DNA from: Pontederia crassipes
Lineage: Eukaryota > Streptophyta > Magnoliopsida > Commelinales > Pontederiaceae
DNA: 64,000 bases
Reading direction: 5' to 3'
NCBI GenBank assembly: GCA_030549335.1
Contig: CM060198.1
Span: forward strand, 62,785,378-62,849,377
How positions within the stretch are numbered: the stretch's first letter is position 1; every line of letters starts with the position of its first letter. The position numbers and the translations under genes are program-made. Of this stretch, positions 23,018 through 34,759 are shown in pieces. A model generated the notes under the pieces. The model searched no databases. It was not told the DNA's origin and saw nothing but the letters and a program-made list of their open reading frames with translations.

Positions 23018-24252
23018 TGTCGGATCCCAAGGCACCAAGAGGGGGGGGGGTGAATTGGTGTCAAAATCAAAAATGTCGATTTCATGAAAACCATTGCGGA
23101 AGCTTAAAATTGATTCGTTAATCCTTTTAAATCAATGCAATTCAGATCATAAATATAATATGAGAGGGAGATAGAGAGAGAGAACTTAAGCACAAAGACA
23201 CGATGGTTATTGACGAGGTTCGACCACACGTTAACCTACGTCCCCGCTCTGACTTCTCGACCGTCGGAGATTCCACTAAGTAATTCCTTTGTTCCAAATG
23301 GGACAAGGAAGAAAACCCTTTACATAACCACATTTTCTCCGTTTCGAGAGGCAAGGCAAACCTCTTTTTCTAAGAAGCTAATTTTTTCTCTCGCTCAAGA
23401 GGTAAGATTTGAAAGCTCTTTCACATAGGAGCTCTCTCAATTTTTCTGAACAAAAATATTTTTCTCTTTTACAATGCTAGGCTTACAAGAGTGGAAGAGA
23501 GAAAGAAGAGAACAACTAAAATGATAACTTCAAGAAAAAATATCTTCTTTTGATTTCTTGAAGTATTGCTTTAATGCTTGGATTGGTGCTTTTGTTTCTG
23601 GCTTTGGCACTCCTTTTATAGGCTCTAGTGTGTGAAAATTTTGTCCAAAATTTATTCCACATTTTTCTCCTTAAAATATAACCATTACTGTTCATTCAGC
23701 AATAGACCGGTCGATCGCATTTATGGACCGATCGACTTGTATATATGACCATTGGCTTATTTTCATCATTGAGCGCTGATGATCGGTCAATCGCATTAAT
23801 GGACCGGTCGACCGGTATATATGATTATTGCACTCATTTCTTCAGCTACTGCCCACAGTCGATCGATCGGTATGTCGAGCGGTATCGTCTCGACATCATC
23901 CGGAGCAGCTCATGTATTTATCGATCCACCGGTATTTCCAGATCTTCTCTCGACCGAATTTTATTGTATCGATCGACTGGTTGACCGCCCTACACTATTT
24001 TAATCATAACTTTCTGCACAGTTATACAAATTAGATAATCTTTGATTTTATGGATAGCTAACATGATTCTCTACAACTTTGATATTCATTATTCATCCAC
24101 AATCTAATATGATCATAGTAAATTATTTAATCAAAATGTAGTGCATAAAATTTTACTTTTTTATTTAAACTTTTTTAGCATTTAGCTTTAATCATTCGAG
24201 ATTTGTATCATCAAAATATAATTTTATATGACATTAAAATTTTGACCCAACA
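23018..24252 (+). mobile_element. Solo LTR of family A
   Basis: It starts TGTCGGATCCC and ends GACCCAACA. Both sides carry the 5-bp target duplication CACTC (23013-23017 and 24253-24257). R1 copy 2 has one uninterrupted copy of this site (TGCTC, 52884-52888). No internal region is attached, so the full element was probably lost by LTR-LTR recombination. A GGGGGGGGGTGAATTGGTGT run near the start and a GGTCGACCGG-type palindrome cluster (23700-23985) mark the family. A TATA-like CTTTTATAGG lies near 23613. Confidence 0.93.
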
Positions 24253-25660
24253 CACTCTAGTAGCCTTAGACTAACTACTCCTCCATGCAGGGCCTCTTAG
24301 AGTACATGTATGATGAGCAGATTTGCTAGGCAAAGGAAATGCATACTATGAGAGAGGAGCAAAATCATCAAGCTCGAGTTATGCCAGAGGATGAGGAGGT
24401 CGATATTATGGGTGCATACATGGCTACTGCCCACCTTCGCCACCATGCAGACAATAAATCTAGCTGTATATTTTCTCTTTTATTTATTTTGATTTCTTTA
24501 ATATTCTTTTATTGTGTTTGTATCCCTTCTCCTTGTTAGGCTTAACATTGGGGATAACATTTGGTTTAAGCTTGGAGGAATTTGCATTTCATGCATTGCA
24601 TATTTTTCTAGTGTATTTGTTTATTTTATTTTCCTCCTATGTTAAAAATTCAAAAAAATGAAAATTTTAAAAAATTTCCAAAAATACCATTGCGTGCATT
24701 ATTTGCTAACATCTTATTATCCCATGTCTCGTTGTTTTAATTATCTCTTGCGTAAAATATTAAAATGTCTCATTGTTTTAATTATCACTTACGTAAAATA
24801 TTAAAAACATGTTGCTAATTGATGAAATTTGAATGATTTCTTTCTTATCATTTATTATTTTAGTATTAAACTTATGGACTATGTATTGTGCTAAGTAGAA
24901 TTATGGGTGTCTAGACTACAAGATCATGTTCATTCCTATTTTTATTTTTTTATTCTTGATAGTAGTAACTATTTTATTGACCATAATAAGTACTCTTTGT
25001 GTGTAAAAAAATAGTGGAAAATTTTATTTCAAAAAAATTTTAAAAATGGAAAAAATGATTGAATAAAGTTATGTGTAGTTAATTCCTTAGTGGCTTATGC
25101 CTTTAATCCTAAGGGAAACTAACCAGTGATTCGTCTCAAAAGCCTGCTACAAGGATTACAATATGAAAAAACACAGTAGTACAAGTTCGAAACCTTCATT
25201 CCAAATATGAGATATTCGAGCAAGTATTATCACATATTGACCTAAGTTCATTTTAGTCTGCGAGTCATCATTCAAAAGCACACTATATGGATTTTTTTGT
25301 GCAATCTTATTCGAAGACTAACTAGAACTTTTGAATAATTTAAAAATATTTGTGCGTTAAATGAAAAGAAAAGCTAGTATATGCTCAAGTAATACTTATG
25401 TGTTCAACATTAATACTATTGTTTGATAAATTATTTATTTATTGCATAAATATGGATTTGAAATTGTTTAGAGGTGTTTAGTATCCAAAATCTCTTTGAA
25501 GCTAATTGGATGGAAAATGGAGATATTGGATAATAGATGTATAAAAGAACAATGTGAGTCAGTATGGAGGCCATGATTGGAATCTGTTCATGAACCTTGT
25601 TTTGAATTTTGCTTGAGAACAAGCAAGACATTAATCTTGGGGGAATATAGTATGTGTTCA
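24253..25660 (+). mobile_element. R1 retroelement copy 1, block 5 and 3' non-coding region
   Basis: The first 100 bases match copy 2 up to 52,998 (GAGGAGCAAAATCATCA). The rest has features typical of the 3' region of Athila/Tat-type gypsy elements: a purine-rich TTTAAGCTTGGAGGAATTTG near 24570, long AT-rich sequence, and a second tract AATCTTGGGGGAATA near 25635 that looks like a polypurine primer. What follows (GTATGTGTTCAATTTCC) may be the start of an LTR remnant. Confidence 0.55.
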
Positions 25661-25904
25661 ATTTCCGACAATGACATTAAAATGTTGATCCGAATGATAT
25701 TGTAGCTAAATTTAATTCCCTAACAAATTCACTAATTGTATAAATAATATAAAAAAGAGTAAAAAAATGTCAAATACACAAGAAATATTATTAATTAATT
25801 ATCTAGTTTTATAAAATATACAATTTTAAAAAATAATAAAAATAAGATAATGTTATAATATGTTTTTTTAAACACCCACTCAGGATGCATGACTACTGCC
25901 ACCT
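25661..25904. other. AT-rich stretch, possible LTR remnant of R1
   Basis: It contains ATTGTAGCTAAATTTAATTC, similar to TTTTGTAGCTAAATTAAATT just before the primer-site-like sequence of R1 copy 2 (48548-48567). Otherwise nothing recognisable. Confidence 0.3.
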
Positions 25905-27409
25905 AAAGATGGAATTTCGGGCGGGCCGCACGGCCTGGCACGCTGCCGGCCGCGAAAATCAGTGTCCGCCCGGCTCGGCACGGACACGGTCCGAAAAACA
26001 CGAGCCGTGTTGTGCCATTCTATACTGGGTCATCCTTTCACACTATGAACACGACACAGTCCGGACACGGTGAACACGAATCCGGCACGACACGACAAGG
26101 TTCTTTTTGGCACGGACACGGACCGCGCATGATGCATAACACAGTCTGCACTAAAATCACACGGCCCGTGTTATTTCGATTTGACAATTCGATCACGGGC
26201 TAATGGTCACAAACACGTTATGAGTACAATACGGGCCGCGTTTAAAGTAACATATACCGTGTTGAACCCCTTCCGCTACTTATAAAATGTGGCCAAAGCT
26301 CCCCTTTCTTCATCACTCCCCTCACTCTCTCATGCTCTCAGTCACGCTCTCTCTCTCTCAATCTCCTCTCCAGCCTTCTCTCATCTCCTTCCCCAAATGG
26401 CCACATCCATTGATCCAGATTCCACTTCCTCCCTTTCTCTCTCAATCTCATATTCTCTCATTGAAGAATTAAGATATCATTTTCACAGTAGTCATTCTTA
26501 GATTCATTTCGAGTGATACTATCTCTTTCTCTTGAAAATGATCTAAATAGCGGCTGCTGTGAATATGATATCATGATTACTCAATGGGAGTTTGAAAATT
26601 ATAACTATATAATTATTATATAATAATAATTAAAGTAGTCAGTTGTCACTAAACTAAAGTCATATATTATAGATTATAGAATAATACTAATTATATTATA
26701 TAAAAAGTAAATTAAAAATTAGAAAGTTTGAACTTTAAAAGACATATTTGATTTTAAATTTAGTACGAATTTAAAATTTGAACTTTAAAGGATACTTTTG
26801 ATTTAATTCTAACTTTAATACTAAGTTGTATATAGTAAATTACTATATAAGAAACCAAGTTATAACTTATAAGATAGTTAAGTATTAATTTACTTAGTAT
26901 AATTTCGGTTAGTTATAACATAGTAATATAGTATATACTATTATACTATATAGTATCCTGGTTATAAGATAGTGAAATACTAATTTACTTAGTATAATCT
27001 AGTTATAACTTTGTATATAGTAATTAGTAAATTAGTACTTAACTATCTATATTAGTATACTAATAGTCTAATACTACTAATATATATTTATTAAATACTT
27101 ACCAATTATTCATTGTACAAATTTATTTACTTAATAATTATAAATTAATGACTTAATGTATTTGAAATTTTAACTATATAATAATTAAAGTAGTCACTAC
27201 TCACTATGTTATATATTATAGAATAATTAATAATATTAATTATATTATATAATAATTTAATAAATAAATTAAAAATTATAAAATTCAAATTGTAAGACAA
27301 AAAAAGGGCCATTCAACCTAGCACGACATTATAAAGTTCAAATTGAAAGGAAAAAAAAAATCACGAGCTGATCGATTCGACTTGATACGACCTCTTTGTC
27401 CAATTCTAC
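25905..27409 (+). mobile_element. Candidate degenerate hAT element
   Basis: Direct repeats TGCCACCT (25897-25904) and TACCACCT (27410-27417) flank the segment, one mismatch in 8. The left end reads AAAGATGGAATTTCGGGCGG, followed by 300 bases of CGGCACGGACACGG-type GC-rich repeats common in plant hAT ends. A TATA-like CTTATAAAATG (near 26280), a CT-rich leader and an ATG at 26397 (MATSIDPDSTSS, open to 26501) resemble the start of a transposase gene whose body is missing. The right end is poorly matched to the left, so the limits are tentative. Confidence 0.4.
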
Positions 27410-29501
27410 TACCACCTCACAAAAAGAGGAGTAAGAGGAGTATCCTGTAGTACAACATGACAATAATATTTCTTTCATTTGAGTTGAGACTCTAAAGTCT
27501 CGTGTCCTGTAGTACAACATGACAATAATTATTACAAGCATCAATTTTTTGGTAGTCTGATCACGTCAAAGTTCACTATAAAAAATTTGCTGGAAATTAT
27601 GTGGTGTTGAGTGACATATATAGTCTTAATAATGCAAATCTCTTTCAAAACTTCTCACTCATGTCGTATTCTTGATTTAAAATTCATCAATAATAATACA
27701 ACAAGCAATATATCTTCTCTTTTCAGGATGATTCAAGAGGTTGACATCACCCACTGCTTTCGTTGATTTCAATAGATTTAAAAAGTGCGCTTACATATGA
27801 AGCTTACGTAATGCGAAATAATCTTTCCCCCGTGTCCATGTTCTGAAAAAAAATGCAAAAATACGAACTCTAATAAAATTTTTGACATGAAAATGGAGCA
27901 TTATGCAGCTAATTAGTGTCATCAGAGGAGATGCTATATCTTAGTTATGATTTAAGAAGTTTTTAAAACTAACACTCTTCAAAAGAAGTTAGATACTAAA
28001 AATAGTATATATTTATTTGGAGAATCATTTTAATTTCATTATTTTTCTAAAGAAAATAAATGAGAAGAAAAGTTAAAATCGATTTAATTTTTCAGAAATA
28101 TTTAATTAGCTGGTAATTAAGTTGTGGACCAACTGAAAGGCCGCTTTTTTGTTTCCGCCAGAATTAAAAAGGAGATGGGGTCATGGCATCCTAAAATAGT
28201 TTACTCTAAGACATTTTCCTTTTATGCACATGCCTAGGAACAGTGTCAATGATGGCAAAAGATTATTATTCTAATATTAAGAAAAGAAAAAAAATGCATA
28301 TGTAGGCTATTAGACTAAAGGTAAAGCACATTTTTTACTTATTAGAATAATAAAATAATTATATATTAATTTATTTTATTAATTAAATAATGAATTTGAT
28401 TCATCTGATTACTCATGAATGATGATCGTGATCAAATCATTTTAAACAAATCTGACTAATTCAATGATAATCATCTATTTTGCTTTAAATGATATTTTTT
28501 ATTATCAAATTATTCTAATAAATATATATTACGTCATCTGAATAATTTAATCATAAAATATAATTATTTGATTAATTAAATAATACAAAATAAGCACTCC
28601 AAAGACTACAATATGGTCCTCTATTGCGAACCAACGTAAAATAATTGGCCTTTCAAGCATGCAGCGTCCAACCCAAGAGAACTCATCGAAGAATGGGTCA
28701 TTTGGCAAGAGGTAATGTGGATAAATTATCGATTGTTTTATTTAAATTTTTCAGGATTCATTATATTATCTTATTTGGTTCTAACTTATTATTGATAATT
28801 TTAAGCACTTTGATAAACTAGATATCAAACTAGAGAGGTGACTTTCTATATTACACAAAAATATTCATTCAATTAATTTCTTATTTCAAATATTTTATTA
28901 ATAACTAAATATCATTCAATTTTATTTTCTTTATTATTTAGAATCATTTACAAATAACTTAATTTTATCTCATCTTATATTATATATATATATTCACTTT
29001 TCTATTTTTTTCCTTTGTTTATTTATAATAATATGGTATTAAATTCTGAAATAATTTTTAAGGATATTTTGATAATTTTTCACTATATATTTTTTTAGTA
29101 TTATTCACATTATAAGTACTTATCAAACACATATTACCCATAATATAAATAATGGTAAGTTATCTAAATAATAATATAAATTATTGGGAAATTGATAATG
29201 TGCAAAAGATGGTTGACAAAAATAAATACTGAACAAAGAATAGTTGACACAACAGAATAACGGAGTTATATCCCGAGATCATAAATACTAATAGTCTCAT
29301 GGTCGATTCCAGCCAGAATCATTCGATTTATTCGTACACAGAATTAGTGGTGCTAAGTAGCCCTGCTGTGGATGTTTACGGAAAAAAAAAATATGGTCCT
29401 CTACGAACCGACGCAAAATAATTGACCGTTGAAGCATGCCAAGAGAAATAATTGAAGGATCTTAGATAGATGGAGTTGATGGACTAGATATGACTACTGG
29501 C
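27410..29501. other. AT-rich intergenic sequence, no gene seen
   Basis: CCTGTAGTACAACATGACAA occurs twice (about 27443 and 27507). A 70-base sequence at about 28,610-28,685 (ATATGGTCCTCT, AAGCATGC, CCAAGAGAA) recurs with changes at about 29,391-29,450. The rest shows no coding signal. The last part is the 3' flank of the P450 pseudogene. Confidence 0.5.
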
Positions 29502-30603
29502 CTAAACAGAAATGATCGGAGAGGCGTAAGCGATCAAAGGAGATGCCATGGAAACGGTGATCCCAAATTTATCATTCATGTCGACGTCCGCCGGCTTCAT
29601 TCCCTCCGGCAGCTTCCACTCAAACTTTTGGAGCAGGGTCGCCAGCGTCATGTGCACCATGCGCACCGCCAAGGGCAAACCGGGGCAAGTCCGACGCCCC
29701 GCGCCGAACGGGAAGAAATCGAAATTTTGGCCCCGGAAGTCCACGTCCTTGTCCATGAACCTCTCCGGCAGGAACTCATCGGGGTCTCTCCACAGTTCCC
29801 CATCTCGACTGATGGCCCATACGTTGACAAGCAAGCGGGTTCCTTCTGGGATCTTATAGCCTTGCAACTCGGCCGTGGCTCCGGCTTTATGCGGCACCAG
29901 GAACGGCCCCGGCGGGTGGAGTCGCGAGAAATGGGATGAAGTCGGAGACGTTCGGCGTTCCAATCACGATCATGATCTGCATCACCACGTCCCTGAATTC
30001 CTGCGACGATTCCAGGCAGAGGTCGACAAAGTCGGCCGAAAAGGTGGCGCCGGAAATCAAGTTCAGCGCAGTCGCGAACGTTGCTCGCCCGATGTCGACG
30101 GGAAGACCTTTCGATGAGCGGTCGGCCACGTAGCTCACAAGCTCCTGCAGCTTCTGGCGGCGGAGGAGCTCCTGTGCGTCGAGACGCTGGGGCGTGAACA
30201 GCTGGGTATTGGATATCCTGCGGAGGTGGCGCCATTGCTGCCCCGGCTGCAGCCATATAATGGACCTCTTGTCATGGTCCCAGGCTCGGACTACGTCCGG
30301 AACGGTGCGGTGAGAGAAAACCGCGTCCTTCTTTTGGAGAACTTCTCTGGCGGCTTCTGCGGAGGACACGACGACTGTCCTCTCCAGGCCGAGGCGCAGG
30401 GTCATGACGGAGCCGTGGACCTTGGCGAGACGAGCTAGGGAATGGTGAGGATTGTGGCATGCAAGGTGGAGTAAATTTCCGATGAACGGAAGTGGCCATG
30501 GACCGGGCGGCTCCTTGGATAACCTCCTTTGTACTTCCGAGAGGACGACTAGTAGTGAAACGGAGAGTGCAAGCCACAGAAGCCATGCAATGAACGACTC
30601 CAT
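29502..30603 (-). pseudogene. Cytochrome P450, CYP76-type, pseudogene with internal deletion
   Basis: Start ATG is at 30601-30603; the codon before it is TTG. Visible parts: a hydrophobic N-terminal anchor (residues 4-21, WLLWLALSVSLLVVL), the hinge PPGPWPLPFIGN (32-43) and the C-helix WRHLRRI. After about residue 222 (NVSDFIPF) the frame jumps to RLHPPGPFLVPHKA near 29,930. About 130 residues are missing, including the oxygen-binding I-helix (usually AGTDT) and the ExxR helix, and the joint also shifts frame. Downstream are FLPERF and the haem-binding FGAGRRTCPG, ending ASPIISV and stop. CYP76 enzymes are ER-bound mono-oxygenases, often acting on terpenoids. CYP76 genes usually have one intron in the lost part, so the deletion probably removed it too. 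The subfamily cannot be fixed. Long frames on the other strand and in the -2 frame are shadows of this GC-rich gene. Confidence 0.88.
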
Positions 30604-31091
30604 CAAATATTTTGCTTCAACTTTGCCAATGTACGCCTCAACTTATACATGAGCGAACCCCCGGTGGTGGTGGAGGTGCGCTTGCGCTTGTATATAATAT
30701 TGATGTTGTTTTAATTATTTTTTCTACCTATGAGCTATATATGGGTGCAAATTAAACTTCTTACTCTCTTTTAACAATAATAATAAAATTAAATTATAAT
30801 TAATAAAAACAGACAATTAAAAGAATAATTTTAAATATTTAAAATTATTAATTAATTAATAAATTGCATCAACTAAAATTAAAAATGGCACTACTTAATA
30901 AATCTTTTGCATGTATTTATAAATTAGTATTCTGATTCAATTAACTAATTAATTAAGGAACTATGTGAGAATTATAAATTATAAAAAGTTAGTGCTAACT
31001 TTTGTTTCATATTAAAGAACCATAAATACTAATGGAAAAAAATAAAACAAAATAGGATTAATAATATCCTTTTAGTACTGTTGGGTCATTT
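30604..31091 (-). other. 5' flank of P450 copy 1, part of a tandem duplication
   Basis: It aligns with 37053-37490 upstream of P450 copy 2, including CAAATTAAAC/AAATAAACTTCTTACTC-type sequence and ATATCCTTTTAGTACTG. The alignment is broken at 31091 by copia 2 and continues at 36472. Confidence 0.8.
30641..30650 (-). promoter_or_regulatory. TATA-like box of P450 copy 1
   Basis: On the minus strand ATGTATAAGT lies about 40 bases before the ATG. The duplicated promoter has ATTATATAAG in the same place, so copy 1 has the weaker match to TATAWA. Confidence 0.4.
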
Positions 31092-31742
31092 TGTTGAAAA
31101 TTTAATCTCTCTTCGTACGTGTGAATTAAATAATATAAGCCAAGCACGACGCACAAAAAAAAAATAGGTAAAAGAGACAACAAATTTATATGAAAAAACT
31201 CTCCAACGAGAAGGAAAAAAATCATAAGACAATCATAGAGCAATATTACTAATCCAAGAATACAATACAATGTCTTCCGGATTTTGTTCAAATCCGAATA
31301 ATAATTCACTGGGATAAATAATTTTTCTCTGAAAAATACTGAAATAGTACAGAATAATATCACCTGATTATTATATTTTTTTATGATTGTAGTATCAATA
31401 AAACCTCAAAGATTCTCCCAATCTAGCTCTGTTCTTGATTTTTTACTCTTTAAAAACAAACCTTCCGTCTTCTTTTTCAGCCATCTTCTCTTCTCTAGCT
31501 CTTCTTTTCTTTATCCGTTGATCAAAGAAAAATCTCTTTTCTTTTTCAATCAACTCTAGACATTATTTCTTTTCTAAGAACTCTCGGCTACTGCAAACAC
31601 AAGAAGAAAATCCCCTTTTTTCTTCTTCACGTGGCGGCCGCTCAATCTAAGAGAGATAAAAAATATGTCAAGTTAATTAGGTTTAATTAACTTAAATAGG
31701 TTTATCTTCTTAATGGGCTGGATTAACTCCAAAGGCCCAACA
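31092..31742 (-). repeat. copia 2, 3' LTR
   Basis: TGTTGAAAATTTAATC at the left end, AAGGCCCAACA at the right. It contains the undisturbed E3 target site, a single ACA at 31599-31601 within GCAAACACAAGAAG. Confidence 0.9.
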
Positions 31743-31756
31743 ATCTCCCTCTGCAG
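31743..31756 (-). promoter_or_regulatory. copia 2 polypurine tract
   Basis: Minus-strand CTGCAGAGGGAGAT immediately before the LTR TGTTGGG, the usual plus-strand primer form for copia elements. Confidence 0.75.
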
Positions 31757-34181
31757 CTCATGAGAAGGAAATCCTCCATCAAGAATTATCGCTTGATCTT
31801 TATACCGGCCAATTTGTACTTCATTCTGACTTTCTTCTTGGATTTGTCATTGGCTCCCCCTTTTTAATAATTATCGAGAACTCAGAACTTGGATATCTAG
31901 TTGAAGTACAATGCTCTCTTGTAGATCTGCGAGATGGAGTAACATCTTACTCTCCCTGTACAAAATTCTCTACATCTGCAACATTTGTATCCACATCTGG
32001 CTCATTGTTTCCAAGTTCAACTTGTACATAATCACTGCTCTGCTTCTTTGATTTCCTGAAGTCTGCCAAAGTTTCTAATTCATAAAAAATCACATCTTTG
32101 CTTCTGATGATTTTCTTCTTCTTTGGATCCCATAACTTATATTCGGAATATGTATCTCCATAACTCAGAAATATGCACTCTTGAGTCTTCTCATTCAATT
32201 TATGTCCATGTTCCTTTTCCACTTATGCAAAAACTCTACAATAAAAAATTTTTAAGTGAGAGTAAGATATATTCTTACCGGTCCACACTTTCTCAGGAGT
32301 ATCTGAATCCAAAGGAACTGTTGGAGATTTGTTAATCAGTTAACAAGAAGTATTCGCAGCTTCACTCTAAAAGATCTTCGGTAGATTAGTCGTTCTCAGC
32401 ATACACCTAACTCTATCCAGAATGGTTCTGTTCATTCTTTCAACAACAACATTGGATTGTGGAGTCTTAGGTACTAACTTTTCATCTCTGATGCTATGCT
32501 ATGCACAATAATCTTTGAATTTCTGAAACGTACATTCACCATCATTATCTGTGCGAAGACACTTTAGATGCTTGCCTGTCTCCTTTTCCACCATGACATG
32601 AAATTTTTGAAAATTTTGAAATACTTGATCTTGTGTCTTCATAAAATAAATTCATAATTTTCGTGAAGCATCATCAATAAAAGTAACAAAATATCTATTA
32701 CCACCTAAAGAATTTATCTCAATGGGACCACACACATCAGAATACACCAAATCTAACTTATTTTCCATCTTCTTAGAATTGAACACAAACGACACCCTGC
32801 ACTATTTACCAAATAGACAGTCATCACAAGTATTCAAAAATTTACCTTTGATAACATTGATGTGAGAATTCCTCGCCAGAACCTATATTCCTTTCTCACT
32901 CATGTGTCCTAATCTTTTGTGCATAAATCTGGTGAAGTTTTTTTCTTTATTGCATTAATCGACTGTTCAATCAAATTCACTTGAGTTTTGTAGAAGACTC
33001 TTGATAACTTTCCTTTAACAACAATCATGGATCATTTGATCAATTTCCACTTTTTATCACCCATGTGACTATAGTAGCCTTCCTGATCCAAAAATCGAGG
33101 AGAAATTAGATTGAGACGTAAATCTGGTATGTGTCTAACATCCTTCAGATCCAACTCACAATCAACATATGTTCGAATACATATATTTCCAATTCCTGCA
33201 ATTTTAGACTCTATCTTATTACTCATCTTCATTGTGACAAAATCACCGGTCCTGTACACACTGAAGCATTCTTTTAATGGAGTTGCATGATGCGAAGCCC
33301 CTGAATCGATGATCCACTCAACTGAAAAGTCTGTGACATTGCATTATTCATTTTATTTTGAAAGGTAATATAGATCCTTATTTAATGCCACTGTAGCAGT
33401 ACTCTGATCATCTATATCTTTCTTATTCTTCTCATTCTATTGCTTTTTTCTAGTATCTATAATTTCTTTTGATATGTTCCTCTTTGCCATAGTGATAATA
33501 TGTAAATTTTTTTTCTTGATTGTGACCTATTATTACCACGGCCCTTTGATCCTCTGCTTCTGTCTCTACCTCTATTTTCTGTGACAAAAATATGTGTAGT
33601 ATCTGTTTCCATGCTCTTCCTCCTTGTTTCTTCATTGAACAAACAATCTTTGACCATGGTGAGTGATACCACACCATTAGGAGCAAAATTATTAAGTGCT
33701 ATCATCAAAGTTTCTCATGAATCTGGCAAGGAACTCAAGAGCATTGATCCTTGCATCTCGTCATCAAGAATTATTTTCATTGCTCCCAATTAATTTACTA
33801 TTTTCTGAAATTCACTCAAGTGTTCAGCAATAGAATTTTCATCTTTAAACTTCAAATTCACCAATTTCTGATCATAAAAGCTTTATTCTGAGCAATATTC
33901 CTTTCGTATAAATCTTGTAATTTCTTCCACAAAATTCTTGCATCTTTCTCTTGAGCAATATAATGAAAAACACTGACATCAATAAATTGCCTAATCATTC
34001 CAATAGTTTTTCTGTGCATCTTTTTTCAATTTTCATCAATTTTTATGGTTGGTTTTTTATTTCCTAATTCAACGGGATCAAACAAATCCTTGCAGTAAAG
34101 AAAGTCATCCATCCTGACTTTCCAAACTGAATAATTATTCGATGTCAATATGATCATCCCGTTAAATTAGTTATCTTCCAT
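31757..34181 (-). pseudogene. copia 2 gag-protease-integrase remnant
   Basis: The minus-strand gag starts with an ATG at 34181 but has a stop at codon 5. It goes on with SNNYSVWKVRMDDFLYCKDL. The zinc knuckle (about 33458-33502) reads YYHYGKEEHIKRNY: all three Cys are Tyr. Protease keeps the catalytic DSGA (IIDSGASHHA, near 33310). In integrase the Asp of VYSDVCGP, the Asp of FIDDASRK and the Glu of VVERMNRT (near 32441) are present, though stops lie between them. The frame 31947-32222 (ECIFLSYGDTYSEYKLWDP) is the integrase C-terminal part. RT and RNase H are missing, so the element was non-autonomous even before the point changes. Confidence 0.85.
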
Positions 34182-34210
34182 TTAATTCACATAAAAGAAA
34201 TTTCAATTAG

Positions 34211-34228
34211 CCTCGATCTGATACCACT
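34211..34228 (-). promoter_or_regulatory. copia 2 primer-binding site
   Basis: Minus strand: AGTGGTATCAGATCGAGG directly after the LTR end CAACA. It matches the TGGTATCAGAGC complement of initiator tRNA-Met over its first ten bases. Confidence 0.85.
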
Positions 34229-34759
34229 TGTTGAAAATTTAATCCCTCTTCTCATGTGTGAATTAAATAATATAAGCCAAGCACGATGCACAAAAAATAA
34301 TAATAGGCAAAAGAGACACCAAATTTATGTGGAAAAACTCTCCTATGAGAAGGAAAAAAATCACAGGACAATCACAAAGTAATATCACTAACCCAAGAAT
34401 AGAGTACAATATAATCTGGGTTTTGCCCAAATCCGAATAATAATCCACTGGGATAAATAATTCTTCTCTGAAAAATATTGAAATAATAGTAAGAATAATA
34501 TCACCTAATTACTACAATTGTCTGTGATTGTAGTATCAATAAAACCTCAGGGATCCTCCCAATCTGGTTCTGTTATTGATTCTTTGCTCTTTAAGAAGAA
34601 ATCTTTTGTCTTCTTTTTTCAGCCTTCTTCTCTTTTCTGGCTCCTCTTTTCTTTATCCGTTGACCAAAGAAAAATCCCTTTTCTTTTTCAATCAACTCTA
34701 GATATTAGAAAAGAAAAAAAATCTTTTTTTTCTAAGAACTCTTGGCTGCTGCAAACACA

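Noticed and set aside
29490..30256. 149- to 202-codon ORFs overlapping the P450 in other frames or on the plus strand
   Set aside because: They are shadows of the GC-rich P450 coding sequence; the P450 frame alone shows family motifs.
30601..30606. P450 start one codon upstream (reading MMES)
   Set aside because: The extra first codon is TTG; the first ATG is at 30603, and likewise 37052 for the second copy.
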